A stretch of 64,000 bases of DNA from Reyranella sp. (GTDB taxonomy: Bacteria; Pseudomonadota; Alphaproteobacteria; Reyranellales; Reyranellaceae): contig NZ_SCVC01000006.1 of assembly GCF_004297405.1 (NCBI RefSeq), positions 434,001 to 498,000 on the forward strand, given 5' to 3'. The notes below the pieces were generated by a model. That model ran no database searches and was not told the DNA's origin. It was given only the letters and a program-made list of their open reading frames with translations. This document shows positions 30,189 through 40,061 of this stretch, piece by piece (positions within the stretch are counted from its first letter, which is position 1; each line of letters opens with the position of its first letter). A program made the translations under genes and the position numbers.

Positions 30189-30650
30189 CTATTCGTTCTG
30201 GGTACCGTCGGCGTAGCCGCCGCCAATGCGCTGCCCAGGCGCTAGCAGTCCCTGGCCTGGGACATAGTTGATCTCCAGACGCGTCCCGTCCGGGTCTTCG
30301 AACAAGATCGAATAGTAACCCGGCGCAAAAGCATCTTTGCGCGGCGGATGGACGATTGTGGCGCCGATTGATTTCAAGAAGGCGTGCGCCTCGTCGACGT
30401 CTGCCTGCTCCCGCGCTCGCCAGCAATGGTGGTGGAGACCGACGGCGCCTTGTCGGAAGCGCTGTCCGGCGAACTCGGCGGAGGGTGCATGAATGCCGAA
30501 ACCCGTACGTCCGCCGACCCCATAGAATGTGTTGTGGGTGTCCGCCACAATTGTCATGCCCAGGAACGGCAGGAGTTTGCCGTAGAACTCGCGGGCCGCG
30601 GCGAAGTTGCCGGCCGTGATAAAGGTATGAGCAACGCCGTTGACCTGCAT
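30189..30650 (-). CDS. VOC family protein (glyoxalase/dioxygenase superfamily)
   Basis: A 153-residue vicinal-oxygen-chelate fold protein with two beta-alpha-beta-beta-beta halves. Candidate metal ligands are His8 (GVAHTFITAG), a histidine in VGLHHHCWRA and the glutamate of FEDPDGTRLEINYVP near the end. The enzymatic activity cannot be told from sequence. It converges with gloA, which belongs to the same superfamily but shows no close similarity beyond the common end motif DPDG, so this is not an obvious tandem duplicate. Confidence 0.8.
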   Translation of the reverse strand: MQVNGVAHTFITAGNFAAAREFYGKLLPFLGMTIVADTHNTFYGVGGRTGFGIHAPSAEFAGQRFRQGAVGLHHHCWRAREQADVDEAHAFLKSIGATIVHPPRKDAFAPGYYSILFEDPDGTRLEINYVPGQGLLAPGQRIGGGYADGTQNE

Positions 30651-30749
30651 GCTGGTCCCCTTCGACTGAGCGAAGAGTAGGCACCAGCAATATCAGTGGT
30701 TCAAGGCGATCGGCCTAATGGCACCACAAAGCCAGCTCACAAGTGGCGA

Positions 30750-30950
30750 TCAGAAGAAGCGCCACTCCACCAGTACGAAAGTCAGGAGAAGACCGGCGAG
30801 GCCGAGCACGATCGCCCGTGTCAGCCGCCCGGGTTGCCGGAAGTTGTCGTTGGCCGGCCGGCCGAGCCGCACGATCCGCGGCATCGGCCTTTGCTTCTCG
30901 GTGGCCGTCCAGGTCGTTGCCCGGCGCGGCCCGTATGACGATCTCGCCAT
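30750..30950 (-). CDS. Small single-helix membrane protein, unknown function
   Basis: A short frame 38 bp downstream of gltA on the same strand. It encodes 66 residues from the ATG at 30950 (with GGAGGG upstream, rather far), or 44 residues from the ATG at 30884 (with AAAGG close by). Both forms contain the RPANDNFR motif often seen near the start of small alphaproteobacterial proteins, then a single hydrophobic helix (AIVLGLAGLLLTFVLVEW) near the C terminus. No function is known to me. The longer frame from 31094 runs into gltA and is rejected. Confidence 0.5.
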   Translation of the reverse strand: MARSSYGPRRATTWTATEKQRPMPRIVRLGRPANDNFRQPGRLTRAIVLGLAGLLLTFVLVEWRFF

Positions 30951-30988
30951 GTTTCTCGCTTCCCTCCCGGATAGCGAACTTATCTTGC

Positions 30989-32287
30989 TTATCCGCGCAT
31001 ATGCAGCGGCTTGTAGGGCCGCTCGGTCTGACCATTGTACAGCTGGCGCGGACGGCCGATCTTCTGGTCCGGATCTTCGATCATCTCGTTCCACTGCGAG
31101 ATCCAGCCGACGGTGCGCGCCACCGCAAACAGAACGGTGAACATCGATGTCGGGATGCCGATCGCCCGGAAAATAATGCCCGAGTAGAAGTCGACGTTCG
31201 GGTAGAGCTTCTTGGAGACGAAGTAGTCGTCCTTCAGCGCGATCTGCTCCATTTCCATGGCCAGCTCGAGCAGCGGGTCGTGCTGGATGCCGAGCGAGGT
31301 CAGCACCTCATGGCAGGTCTGGCGCATGACCTTGGCGCGCGGATCGTAGTTCTTGTAGACGCGATGGCCGAAGCCCATCAGGCGGGTGTGGTCGTTCTTG
31401 TCCTTAACGCGGGACAGGAAGCCCGGGATGTTCTGCTTGCCGCCGATCTCGTTCAGCATGTTGATGACGGCTTCGTTGGCGCCGCCGTGGCTCGGACCCC
31501 ACAGCGAGGCGATGCCGGCTGCGATGCAGGCGAACGGGTTGGCACCAGAGGAGCCCGCGAGGCGGACGGTCGAGGTCGACGCGTTCTGCTCGTGGTCGGC
31601 GTGGAGCATCAGGATGCGGTCCATCGCCTTCTCGACGATCGGATTCACCTCGTACTCCTCGGCCGGAACCGAGAACATCATGCGCAGGAAGTTCGCCGCA
31701 TAGGAGAGGTCGTTGCGCGGATACACGAACGGCTGGCCGACTGAATACTTGTAGGCCATCGCCGCGATGGTCGGCATCTTGGCGACCAGGCGATAGGAAG
31801 CGACCATCCGCTGGTGTGGATCGTTGATATCGAGCGAGTCGTGATAGAAGGCCGAGAGCGCACCGACGACACCGCAACAGATCGCCATCGGATGGGCATC
31901 ACGGCGGAAGCCGCGATAGAACTGGCTGAGCTGCTCGTGAACCATCGTGTGGTTCGTGATGTCTTTGACGAACTTGTCCTTCTGCACCTTGTTCGGCAGA
32001 TCGCCCTTCATCAGCAGGTAGGCGACATCCATGAAGTCGCTCTGCTCGGCGAGGTCGGCGATGTTGTAGCCGCGATGGAGGAGGAGGCCTTCGTCACCGT
32101 CGATGAAGGTGATCCTCGATCCGCACGAACCGGTCGAAGTGAACCCCGGATCGTAAGTGAACATTCCCGATTCGCCGTAGAATTTACGGATATCGACCAG
32201 GCGCGGTCCGAGGGTGCCGTGGATGATCGGCATTTCATAGGATTTGCCGGTTTCGTTGTCGGTCAGCGTCGCGGTCGATTTGGCCAT
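30989..32287 (-). CDS. gltA: Citrate synthase (type II)
   Basis: Condenses oxaloacetate and acetyl-CoA at the entry of the TCA cycle. The 432-residue protein belongs to the hexameric, NADH-sensitive type of Gram-negative bacteria. Catalytic residues are visible as His267 ([10 protein letters not shown]), His308 ([14 protein letters not shown]) and Asp366 (VDFYSG). The gene is the third in a minus-strand series gltX, DMT transporter, gltA. In relatives it commonly follows the lpx genes or gltX; here the gltX link is kept. Confidence 0.97.
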   Translation of the reverse strand: MAKSTATLTDNETGKSYEMPIIHGTLGPRLVDIRKFYGESGMFTYDPGFTSTGSCGSRITFIDGDEGLLLHRGYNIADLAEQSDFMDVAYLLMKGDLPNKVQKDKFVKDITNHTMVHEQLSQFYRGFRRDAHPMAICCGVVGALSAFYHDSLDINDPHQRMVASYRLVAKMPTIAAMAYKYSVGQPFVYPRNDLSYAANFLRMMFSVPAEEYEVNPIVEKAMDRILMLHADHEQNASTSTVRLAGSSGANPFACIAAGIASLWGPSHGGANEAVINMLNEIGGKQNIPGFLSRVKDKNDHTRLMGFGHRVYKNYDPRAKVMRQTCHEVLTSLGIQHDPLLELAMEMEQIALKDDYFVSKKLYPNVDFYSGIIFRAIGIPTSMFTVLFAVARTVGWISQWNEMIEDPDQKIGRPRQLYNGQTERPYKPLHMRG

Positions 32288-32405
32288 TTGGTGAACTCTT
32301 TTCAGCTCGATTCAGGCAAGGCGCGAGCGCACTGCGGGTGCTGCTCGCCGGTTCGGCGGCACCCTAACAAGCCCCTCCGGAGGGCGCAATTGTGCAGCCC
32401 GGCCG

Positions 32406-33305
32406 CTATTTCGCGGTATGCAGGAAATTTAAAAGCCGGCCATCGATGGCAGCCAGTGAGAGCCCGATCAGGGCCATGCCGGCGAAGTGCCGGGGGAGCA
32501 AATGTTCACCGAGAACCGCGACGCCGAGCAGGATCGCCGTCACGGGAATCAGAAATGTTACGAGCAGAAGATTGGTCGCGCCGGCAGCAGCAAGGATGCG
32601 AAAATACAGGACATATGCGAGGGCCGTCGACAGCAACGCCAGTCCGGCCAACGATGCCCACGCGGTTGCTGATGGAAAAGCCGGCAACGTCCAGGGCTGA
32701 TCGACGATCAGCATGATTGGAAGAATCAACATGGTGCTGGCTGTGACCTGGCCAGCGGCAGCATCGAGGGGCGCGATATTCATCGCCTTGAAGCGACGGC
32801 CATAGACTCCAGCAAAGGCGTAGGAGAGCGCGGCGCCGAGACAGGCAAGCTGGCCCAACACGCCGTGATTCCCGGCCAGTGCATCCGGCCCCATGAGCAC
32901 GACGACGCCGCCAATGCCGATCACCAGAGCGCCAAGTTTGATCGCGTCGATCCGTTCGTCCTGCGTCAGGAAATGGGCCACGATCAAGGTGAAGAGTGGC
33001 GTCGTGGCGTTCAGGATCGAGGCGAGGCCCGAGGCGATCTGCGTCTGCCCCCAGAAGATCAGAGCGAACGGCACGAGATTGTTCAGTAAGCCCATGGCGA
33101 AGAAGGTCCGCCACGGCACCTTGCGCTGGAGCAGGCTGCCGGCTGTCAGGGCCAGGACGAGGTTGAGGGCGATGGCGGCAAGTGCCACACGGCCGAACAC
33201 GACCGACAAGGGGGCCAGTTCGCCGAGGGCTACCTTGGCAAAGAAGAACGAACCGCCCCACAAGACGGAAAGCGACAGAAGCCAGACCCAGACGCGCGCA
33301 GTCAT
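32406..33305 (-). CDS. DMT superfamily (EamA) transporter
   Basis: A 299-residue inner-membrane protein with ten hydrophobic helices arranged as two EamA repeats (about 8-140 and 150-290). The typical features are WGGSFFFAKVAL in the first helix, ASGLASILNATTPLFT in the first repeat, and STALAYVLYFRILAAAGAT in the second. Members export or import amino acids, nucleotides or other metabolites; the substrate here is unknown. It starts 32 bp after gltX on the same strand and may be co-transcribed with it. Confidence 0.85.
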   Translation of the reverse strand: MTARVWVWLLSLSVLWGGSFFFAKVALGELAPLSVVFGRVALAAIALNLVLALTAGSLLQRKVPWRTFFAMGLLNNLVPFALIFWGQTQIASGLASILNATTPLFTLIVAHFLTQDERIDAIKLGALVIGIGGVVVLMGPDALAGNHGVLGQLACLGAALSYAFAGVYGRRFKAMNIAPLDAAAGQVTASTMLILPIMLIVDQPWTLPAFPSATAWASLAGLALLSTALAYVLYFRILAAAGATNLLLVTFLIPVTAILLGVAVLGEHLLPRHFAGMALIGLSLAAIDGRLLNFLHTAK

Positions 33306-33337
33306 GAACCGACCTTGCGCATGCTCAAGACGTCCGT

Positions 33338-34744
33338 CTATCCGGCTGCAGCCAGCAATCGTGTGCGCGTTTCGGCGGGACCCAGGATCGCAACGACCTC
33401 GAAGATGCCAGGTGATACCGTCGAGCCGGAGAGGGCTACACGCAGCGGCTGGGCCACCTGGCCGAGCTTTACGCCCATGCTTTCCGCGAAGCGCCGCACG
33501 GCATCTTCGACCTGTTTCTCACCCCAGTTGGCGGCATCGGCCTCCAAGGCAACAGCGAGCTTGCCGAGCAGCGACTTGGCCTCCGGTGTCAGCACTCCGC
33601 GGGCCTTGTCGTCGGCAATCGGCGGCGCGCCAGCACGAGCATAGAAAACGAGATTGTCGGCGAGCTCGATTAGGGTGCGCGACCGCTGCTTCACGCCGTT
33701 CATGCCGCGAGTGATGCGCTCCAGGCCGATCGCATCGACCTTGGCGCCGAGCTTCTCCTCGACGCGCGGCAACACCATCGGCAACAGCTCTTCGTCCGGC
33801 ATCTCGCGGAGATAGTGCGCATTGAGATTGACGAGCTTCGCCATGTCGAAGCGCGAAGGCGAGCGGCCAACGCCATCGAGGTCGAACCACTCGATGGCCT
33901 GCTGGGTCGAGATGATCTCGTCGTCGCCATGGCCCCAGCCCAGGCGCAGCAGGTAGTTGCGCAGGGCTGCTGGCAGAAGGCCCAAGTCACGATAGGCATC
34001 GACGCCCAATGCGCCGTGGCGCTTGCTGAGCTTGGCGCCGTCGGGACCGTGGATCAGCGGAATGTGGGCGTAGGCCGGCTCTGGCCAACCCATGGCCCGG
34101 ATGATCTGGAGCTGGCGGAAGGCGTTGTTGAGGTGATCATCGCCGCGAATGACGTGCGTCACGCCCATGTCGTGGTCGTCGACCACGACAGCCAGCATGT
34201 AGGTCGGCGTACCATCAGCCCGCAGCAGGATCATGTCGTCGAGTTGAGCGTTCTCGACCGTGACCTCGCCCTGCACAAGATCTTTGATGACGGTCTGACC
34301 GGTCTGCGGCGCTTTCAGACGAATGACAGGGGCTACGCCGGCGGGAGCTTCCTTGGGATCACGGTCGCGCCAGCGGCCGTCGTAGCGCATGGGCTTCCCG
34401 GCGGCCTTTTGCGCTGCCCGCATCTCGTCCAGCTCCTGCGGTGAGCAATAGCAATGGTAGGCATTGCCGGCGGCCAGCATCTGGTGCGCCACCTCGGCGT
34501 GGCGGGCCGCGCGCGAGAACTGGTAGGTGACCTCGCCGTCGTGCTGCAGGCCGAGCCAGCCCAGGCCATCGAGGATGGCGGCGATCGCGGGTTCGGTTGA
34601 CCGCGCGCGATCGGTGTCCTCGATGCGCAGCAGGTACTTGCCGCCATGGTGCTTGGCGAACAGCCAGTTGAAGAGAGCGGTGCGCGCGCCGCCGATATGG
34701 AGGAAGCCGGTCGGCGAGGGGGCGAAGCGGGTTACGACGGTCAT
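33338..34744 (-). CDS. gltX: Glutamyl-tRNA synthetase
   Basis: Charges tRNA-Glu (and in many alphaproteobacteria tRNA-Gln for later amidation). The 468-residue class I synthetase has the HIGH-like motif in [29 protein letters not shown], and the KMSKS-like segment [14 protein letters not shown] start it at the ATG at 34744, since the frame extending to 34789 is not conserved. It is divergent from comEC, with 137 bp between the starts, a common alphaproteobacterial arrangement. Confidence 0.96.
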   Translation of the reverse strand: MTVVTRFAPSPTGFLHIGGARTALFNWLFAKHHGGKYLLRIEDTDRARSTEPAIAAILDGLGWLGLQHDGEVTYQFSRAARHAEVAHQMLAAGNAYHCYCSPQELDEMRAAQKAAGKPMRYDGRWRDRDPKEAPAGVAPVIRLKAPQTGQTVIKDLVQGEVTVENAQLDDMILLRADGTPTYMLAVVVDDHDMGVTHVIRGDDHLNNAFRQLQIIRAMGWPEPAYAHIPLIHGPDGAKLSKRHGALGVDAYRDLGLLPAALRNYLLRLGWGHGDDEIISTQQAIEWFDLDGVGRSPSRFDMAKLVNLNAHYLREMPDEELLPMVLPRVEEKLGAKVDAIGLERITRGMNGVKQRSRTLIELADNLVFYARAGAPPIADDKARGVLTPEAKSLLGKLAVALEADAANWGEKQVEDAVRRFAESMGVKLGQVAQPLRVALSGSTVSPGIFEVVAILGPAETRTRLLAAAG

Positions 34745-34881
34745 TTGTCCAGGGTCTTTTGGGGTCGGTAAGCGCGGGTTTTGCCGCATTTAGGCCGCGA
34801 AAGCGCGCCGTAGGTAGGCGAGCGTCCCTGCACTGTCAAACGTGGGACTGGCCGGCAGGCCAAGGGTAAAAAGGAGACGGC

Positions 34882-37011
34882 GTGGCGGGGGCACGCACCT
34901 GGATCCTGCAGCAACTCGATGCTGAGCGCGGCCGCTGGATGCTCTGGCTGCCTGTCGCCATGGGGTTGGGCATCGCCATCTACTTCGAGCTGCCGAGCGA
35001 GCCTGCCTTATGGTTGGAACCTGCTTTGGGCGGTGCATCGCTCGTGGCCGCTTTCCTCGTGCCGTCGGGCAGCCTCGCCCGCGCGCTGGCCGTTGGCGCT
35101 GCGGCGGCATCGGCGGGTTTCGGCCTGATTGCCTGGCGGACGGCGAGCGTCGCCGCACCGACGCTCAGCCGGCCGCTCTTCAGCATCAATGTCGAGGGCA
35201 GGGTGGCCGACATCCAGCGGCTGCCGGACGGCGTGCGGGTCGTCCTCGAGGCGGTCCGATTGAAGGGCAACTATGTGCCGCCGCCAGAAATGATGCCGCT
35301 GAAGGTGCGTGTGTCGTTGAACAGGGGCGCGCCACCATTGACTGTCGGTGACCGGCTCCTGGTCCTGGCCAATCTGTCACCACCAGCAGGTCCTGCAGCG
35401 CCGGGCGCTTTCGATTTCCAACGGGTTGCCTGGTATCAGCAACTCGGCGCCGTGGGCTATGCGTTGGCACCGGCCATCATCATCGAGAAGGGGCAGCCAG
35501 ACGGCTTCGTCCGCACGCTAGATGCACTGCGTGCCGATATAACAGAGCGCATCCTGAAGGCGTTGCCCAACCCCGAAGGCGGCGTGGTCGCGGCGATGCT
35601 GACGGGCGAGCAGACGGCCGTCGACAAGGACGTCGCCCAGGCCATGCGCGACTCAGGGTTGGCGCACATCCTTTCCATCTCCGGCCTGCACATCGTATTC
35701 GTCGTCGGCCTGGTGATGGGCATCGTCCGCTATGGGATTGCCCTCATTCCGGCGCTGGCCCTGCGTGTCGATGCCAAGAAGATCGCCGCTGTACTCGCCT
35801 TGGCAGCCGCGCTTTTCTACACAGCCCTCGCAGGTGCGCCTGTGCCGGCGCAGCGCGCTTGTGCCATGGCGGGGTTTGCCCTGCTTGCCATCCTGCTCGA
35901 CCGCACGGCGTTGTCGCTGCGGCTGGTCGCCTGGTCGGCCGTCATCGTACTCGTGGTCGCACCGGAGTCGCTGACCGGCGCGTCTTTCCAGATGTCCTTT
36001 GCTGCCGTGGTGGCGCTGATTGCAGCGTGGGAGACGGCTGCGGGATGGCGTCGATATCTGCATGAGCGCGCCGAACTTTCCCAGCGTCGCTGGCTGTGGC
36101 GTCTCGGTGCCGCACTGGCTGCGAGCCTGCTCACCACCTTGATTGCCTCAGTCGCGACTGGGGCTTTCGCCGCCTATCATTTCAATCGGCTGTCGCTGCT
36201 CGGTGTCGTCGCCAACTTGTTGGGCGTGCCACTCACCGGCTTCTGGATCATGCCCTGGGGCCTGCTGACGATGCTGCTGATGCCGGTCGGCCTCGAACAG
36301 GTCGCGCTGGTGCCGATGGGCTGGGGCGTCGAAGGGCTGAATGCAATTGCCCGCTATGTGGCCGCCTGGCCCGAGGCCGCGACCTTGGTTCCATCGTTGC
36401 CCGGCGCCAGCCTGTGGCTGCTGACGGCCGGCGGCTTGTGGCTTTGTCTGTGGCGGCGGCGTTGGCGCTATGCCGGCTTGCCGGTTGTTGCCATCGGTCT
36501 TCTGCTCGGGCCGCCGCCACCGCCGGACCTGCTGATGAGCGAAGATGGCCGCGTGCTCGGCCTGCGTGACGAGCACGGCGTCGTGCATGTCGCGTCGGCG
36601 CGCACCGACCGGTTCGTGAGCGATGCCTGGGCGCGGCGGCAGGGTCAGGAGGGCGCCAAGCGCTGGACCGTGAGCGCCGAGGAGCAGGCGACCGGACTTG
36701 GCTGCAGCACCGGCCTTTGCCGTTGGCGCAAAGGGCCGTGGCGCATTGCGCTAGTGAGCGACGAGCGCCGTCTTTCCGAAGCCTGCGGGTCGGCAGACGT
36801 CGTACTGGCGACGGTCGATGCGAAGGCACGCTGTCGCGGCCCTCGCGTGGTGATCGACCGGCGCGACGCCTGGAAGGAGGGGGCTCAGGCCCTCTGGCTC
36901 AATGATCTCGATGTGCGCCGCGAGACCACCAACGCCGCTCGCGGCGATCGACCGTGGGTGCCTAACAGCCCGTCGCGGCAAGCCATGCCGGTCAGGGCGC
37001 CGGGCGCCTGA
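34882..37011 (+). CDS. comEC: ComEC/Rec2 family competence-type membrane protein, without C-terminal hydrolase domain
   Basis: In competent bacteria ComEC forms the inner-membrane channel for single-stranded DNA. The 709-residue product starts at a GTG with AAGGAG five bases before. It has an N-terminal membrane and OB-like DUF4131 region (to about 200), then the Competence domain with many helices (LAHILSISGLHIVFVVGLVM, AQRACAMAGFALLAILLDR, TGASFQMSFAAVVAL). The C-terminal ~180 residues are soluble, but I see no HxHxDH metallo-beta-lactamase motif there, as in many alphaproteobacterial ComEC proteins. Whether this strain takes up DNA is unknown. Confidence 0.88.
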   Translation: MAGARTWILQQLDAERGRWMLWLPVAMGLGIAIYFELPSEPALWLEPALGGASLVAAFLVPSGSLARALAVGAAAASAGFGLIAWRTASVAAPTLSRPLFSINVEGRVADIQRLPDGVRVVLEAVRLKGNYVPPPEMMPLKVRVSLNRGAPPLTVGDRLLVLANLSPPAGPAAPGAFDFQRVAWYQQLGAVGYALAPAIIIEKGQPDGFVRTLDALRADITERILKALPNPEGGVVAAMLTGEQTAVDKDVAQAMRDSGLAHILSISGLHIVFVVGLVMGIVRYGIALIPALALRVDAKKIAAVLALAAALFYTALAGAPVPAQRACAMAGFALLAILLDRTALSLRLVAWSAVIVLVVAPESLTGASFQMSFAAVVALIAAWETAAGWRRYLHERAELSQRRWLWRLGAALAASLLTTLIASVATGAFAAYHFNRLSLLGVVANLLGVPLTGFWIMPWGLLTMLLMPVGLEQVALVPMGWGVEGLNAIARYVAAWPEAATLVPSLPGASLWLLTAGGLWLCLWRRRWRYAGLPVVAIGLLLGPPPPPDLLMSEDGRVLGLRDEHGVVHVASARTDRFVSDAWARRQGQEGAKRWTVSAEEQATGLGCSTGLCRWRKGPWRIALVSDERRLSEACGSADVVLATVDAKARCRGPRVVIDRRDAWKEGAQALWLNDLDVRRETTNAARGDRPWVPNSPSRQAMPVRAPGA

Positions 37012-37014
37012 GCA

Positions 37015-37413
37015 TCACCAGTAGGGCGTGAAGGGATGGCCGGGCTTCATTTCCCACAGCACGTTCACGATCACCCATCGTCCGTTGAATTTGGACAGAT
37101 GCAGGTAATCGATCCAGGTCGAGGCCACGACCTTGGCGCTGGCGGCATTCTGGAAGACGTCGAGCACGGTGACGTCCTTTAATTGCTCCGTTTTGGGCGT
37201 CGGTCGGTTGGCCTTGTCCCTGGTGAGCTGAGTCAGGGTGAGCGCACGCATCTCGGCGAGATGCGAGCGTCCTGTACCCGAGTCGGGATGGGTGATGCGC
37301 TTGGCGAGTTCGGGATGGAGCGAGCGCTCCATGCGTGACGCATCGCCTTCGTAGAAGCCCTCGATATAGTCGAGGGCGGTTTGCCGGATCGCGGCGGTTT
37401 CGTCAGTATTCAT
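37015..37413 (-). CDS. NTF2-like / putative lumazine-binding family protein
   Basis: A 132-residue protein with the shape of the SnoaL/NTF2-like cone fold: an N-terminal helix (AIRQTALDYIEGFYEGDASRM), a HPELAKR segment, then strands ending in NGRWVIVNVLWEMKPG. It resembles the Lumazine_bd_2 group; the ligand and role are unknown. I start it at the ATG at 37413 rather than at the frame's far end at 37482. No strong ribosome-binding site is seen. It converges with comEC (3-bp gap) and lies downstream of lexA. Confidence 0.75.
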   Translation of the reverse strand: MNTDETAAIRQTALDYIEGFYEGDASRMERSLHPELAKRITHPDSGTGRSHLAEMRALTLTQLTRDKANRPTPKTEQLKDVTVLDVFQNAASAKVVASTWIDYLHLSKFNGRWVIVNVLWEMKPGHPFTPYW

Positions 37414-37503
37414 ACACGAAACTAGGGGCCGCGTCGTTCGGCGATCCAGTCTGCAGGTGGGAAGTCGGTTACCTCCGCGCACCGAGCGCGCAGAGCAACG
37501 GGC

Positions 37504-38253
37504 TCAGTTGTAGCGGCGATAGAGGCCGGCGAGCCGTCCCTGGATCTTCACGCGATCCGGTCCGAAAATTCTCGTCTCGTAGGCGGCGTTCGCGGGCTCC
37601 AGGGCAATCGAAGCGCCCTTCTTGCGCAGGCGCTTGAGCGTTGCCTCGGTATCGTCGATCAGCGCTACCACGATCTCGCCGGACTCGGCGGTGTCGGCAC
37701 TCTTGATGATGGCGATGTCGCCGTTCTGGATGCCGGCCTCGACCATCGAGTCGCCCTGCACCTCGAGGCAATAGTGAGCGCCGGAGCCCAGCAGGGAGAC
37801 GGGCACATCCACGGTCGTGGAATTGTCGCGCAGCGCCTCGATCGGCGTACCGGCGGCGATCCGGCCATATAGTGGCAGGCTGAGGGCCTGCGCTTCGTTG
37901 GCGGCCTGGATGGCGCCGGCGAGCGGCAGGCGGTCGCCGCGCACGATCTGTGGCACGAAGCCTTCGCGCGCTTCCGCAAGGCCCGCGCGACGGGCGTCGG
38001 CGAGCAGGGGGGTGACATTGGGGGCCGGCATGGCGGCGGTGTCCGGCAGCTTCAGGACTTGGAGCGCCCGCGCACGGTGCGGCAGGCGACGCAGGAAGCC
38101 GCGTTCCTCCAGCCCCGTGATCAGGCGATGGATGCCCGACTTGGACTTGAGCCGCAGCGCCTCTTTCATCTCGTCGAACGAGGGCGACACGCCGTCGTCG
38201 TTGAGGCGCTTGTTGATGAACATGAGCAGTTCGTTCTGCTTGCGGGTTAACAC
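37504..38253 (-). CDS. lexA: LexA repressor
   Basis: The SOS repressor, which cuts itself when RecA filaments form after DNA damage. The 249-residue protein has an N-terminal winged-helix domain ([12 protein letters not shown] at the start, [22 protein letters not shown] as recognition region). It is followed by the self-cleavage bond Ala134-Gly135 in [10 protein letters not shown], catalytic Ser169 (GDSMVEAGI) and Lys207 (EATLKRL). The start is the GTG at 38253, preceded by GGGGAGAAG. A LexA box lies 58 bp upstream, so the gene controls itself. It is longer than E. coli LexA (202) because of the extended linker usual in alphaproteobacteria. Confidence 0.96.
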   Translation of the reverse strand: MLTRKQNELLMFINKRLNDDGVSPSFDEMKEALRLKSKSGIHRLITGLEERGFLRRLPHRARALQVLKLPDTAAMPAPNVTPLLADARRAGLAEAREGFVPQIVRGDRLPLAGAIQAANEAQALSLPLYGRIAAGTPIEALRDNSTTVDVPVSLLGSGAHYCLEVQGDSMVEAGIQNGDIAIIKSADTAESGEIVVALIDDTEATLKRLRKKGASIALEPANAAYETRIFGPDRVKIQGRLAGLYRRYN

Positions 38254-38310
38254 CGTCTTCTCCCCAGACTGCCTACCAGATTTCGGAACAAATCCTGAAA
38301 CCCGGCACAT

Positions 38311-38325
38311 GTTCTAGTTTAGTTC
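38311..38325 (-). promoter_or_regulatory. LexA binding site (SOS box) of lexA
   Basis: A perfect GTTC-N7-GTTC direct repeat (GTTC at 38311 and 38322), the recognised alphaproteobacterial LexA operator. It is in the 108-bp gap between moeA and the lexA start. A weaker GAAC-N7-GAAA copy lies at 38287-38301. Negative autoregulation is the expected result. Confidence 0.85.
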
Positions 38326-38361
38326 CTCCTCTGGGTCAAGTTATCCCGGGGAAGACGGGGA

Positions 38362-39576
38362 TCAGTAGCCGCCGGAAAGGTTCGCCAGGTCAACAATCTG
38401 CACGGTTTCGCCTTTCGTTCGGGCGGGGTCGTGCGCCGGCCTGACCAACAGGGCATTCGAACTAGCGAGGACGGAGAGCATGGAGCTGTCCTGCACGGGG
38501 TGGGGATCGACCGTCAGGCCGCCGTCGGCGGCGCGCGTCAGTGTCGAGCGGACATAGTCCTCGCGCTGGTCGTTCTGCTTCAGATCTACAGCCAGACGGG
38601 CCGGCTGCGTCGCGATCAGGTCGCCAGGCTGGCCCAGCATCCGCTCGATTGCGGGCTTCAGGAACAGAAGGGCGCAGACCATCGTGGAAACCGGATTGCC
38701 GGGCAGGCCGAGCACGCGGGCGCGGTCCCTGGCGGCGAACATCAGCGGCTTACCGGGGCGCATGGCGATGCGCCAGAAGTCCATCGAGAAGCCCTGGGCC
38801 TTGAGGGCAGCCTGCACGAGATCGTGGTCGCCGACCGAGGCGCCACCCAGGGTGATCAGCAGATCATGCTGGGCGCCGGCGGCGATGCGATTCTCGATCA
38901 ACTTGGCGTCGTCGCGGGCGATATCGAACAGGGTCGGGTCGCCGCCCCAACCGCGGACCAAGGCAGCAACCGCGATGCCCGAGGAGGAGACGATCTGGTT
39001 TCGCCCGACCGGCTCGCCCGGCATCACCAGCTCATCACCGGTCGACAGGATCGCGACTCGCGGTTTGCGATGAACGGAAAGCCACGGCAGGTTCATCGCC
39101 GCCGCGAGTGCCACGTCGCGCGTGGAGAGTGTGCGACCCACCTGGAACCGCTGGTCACCTGCCTTGAAATCGAGGCCGGCCTTGCGAATGTGTCGGTCAG
39201 GGCGCGGTGCTTCGAGGATGGTGATCTGCGCGCCATCGGCCTTCGTGTCTTCCTGAATCACGATCGCGTCCGCACCCTGCGGCAGCGGCCCACCGGTGAA
39301 AATACGCACCGTCTCGCCAGCTTTCAGGACTTGGTCGTAGGAGCCACCTGCCGGTGCCTGGCCGACGAGGGTAAGGGTGCCCGGCGCCGAGGGCACGTCG
39401 GCTGCGCGCACGGCATAGCCGTCCATCGCGGAGAGATCGGCCGGTGGCTGGGTGAGTCGCGCCGTCGCTGGCACTGCCAGCACGCGGCCCGCTGCATCGG
39501 CGATCGAAACCATCTCGGCCGGCAGTACTTCGAAGGCAGCGATCACGCGGGCATGGGCGTCGCGAACGGAGAGCAT
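38362..39576 (-). CDS. moeA: Molybdopterin molybdenumtransferase
   Basis: Inserts molybdate into adenylated molybdopterin, the last common step of molybdenum cofactor synthesis. The 404-residue protein has MDGYAVRAADV in the substrate region, GAQHDLLITLGGASVGDHDL in the MoCF-like domain, STGDEL before it, and LPGNPVSTMV. I start it at the ATG at 39576, which overlaps the moaC stop by one base; the frame running on to 39666 is shadow of moaC. It is the last gene of the trpD-trpC-moaC-moeA series. Confidence 0.94.
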   Translation of the reverse strand: MLSVRDAHARVIAAFEVLPAEMVSIADAAGRVLAVPATARLTQPPADLSAMDGYAVRAADVPSAPGTLTLVGQAPAGGSYDQVLKAGETVRIFTGGPLPQGADAIVIQEDTKADGAQITILEAPRPDRHIRKAGLDFKAGDQRFQVGRTLSTRDVALAAAMNLPWLSVHRKPRVAILSTGDELVMPGEPVGRNQIVSSSGIAVAALVRGWGGDPTLFDIARDDAKLIENRIAAGAQHDLLITLGGASVGDHDLVQAALKAQGFSMDFWRIAMRPGKPLMFAARDRARVLGLPGNPVSTMVCALLFLKPAIERMLGQPGDLIATQPARLAVDLKQNDQREDYVRSTLTRAADGGLTVDPHPVQDSSMLSVLASSNALLVRPAHDPARTKGETVQIVDLANLSGGY

Positions 39577-40061
39577 CAGCTCGTACTCCAGGTGCCGGAC
39601 TTGCCGCCGGACTTGTGCAGGAGTTTCACCTCGGAGATCGTCATGCCGCGGTCGACGGACTTGCACATATCGTAGACCGTCAGGGCGGCGACGGAGGCGG
39701 CGGTAAGCGCCTCCATCTCGACGCCGGTGCGTCCCTTGAGCTTGCAGGTCGCCTCGATATCAACGGCCTTGCGCTTGGGGTTGAGCGACAGCTTCACGTC
39801 GACCGACGACAGCGACAGCGGATGACAGAGCGGGATCAGCTCCGGCGTGCGCTTGGCCGCCATGATGCCAGCGAGCTGTGCGACAGCGAGCACGTCGCCC
39901 TTCTTGGCTTTCTTCTCGCGGATCAACTTCAAGGTCGCAGCCTGCATGGTGACGCTGGCGCGAGCCACGGCGATACGCTCGGTTACGTCCTTGTCGCCGA
40001 CATCGACCATGCGCGCATTGCCGGTGTCGTCGAAATGGGTGAGGGCGGCCTTGCGACTCAT
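39576..40061 (-). CDS. moaC: Cyclic pyranopterin monophosphate synthase
   Basis: Works with MoaA to convert GTP into cyclic pyranopterin monophosphate, the first intermediate of the molybdenum cofactor. The 161-residue protein has all family motifs: [49 protein letters not shown] and CKSVDRGM. It overlaps trpC by 4 bp upstream and moeA by 1 bp downstream. Confidence 0.96.
   Translation of the reverse strand: MSRKAALTHFDDTGNARMVDVGDKDVTERIAVARASVTMQAATLKLIREKKAKKGDVLAVAQLAGIMAAKRTPELIPLCHPLSLSSVDVKLSLNPKRKAVDIEATCKLKGRTGVEMEALTAASVAALTVYDMCKSVDRGMTISEVKLLHKSGGKSGTWSTS

Noticed and set aside
32368-32384. Palindrome GCCCCTCCGGAGGGC between gltA and the DMT transporter, considered as a terminator
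   Set aside because: The stem has no loop bases and no T run follows on either strand; too weak to call.
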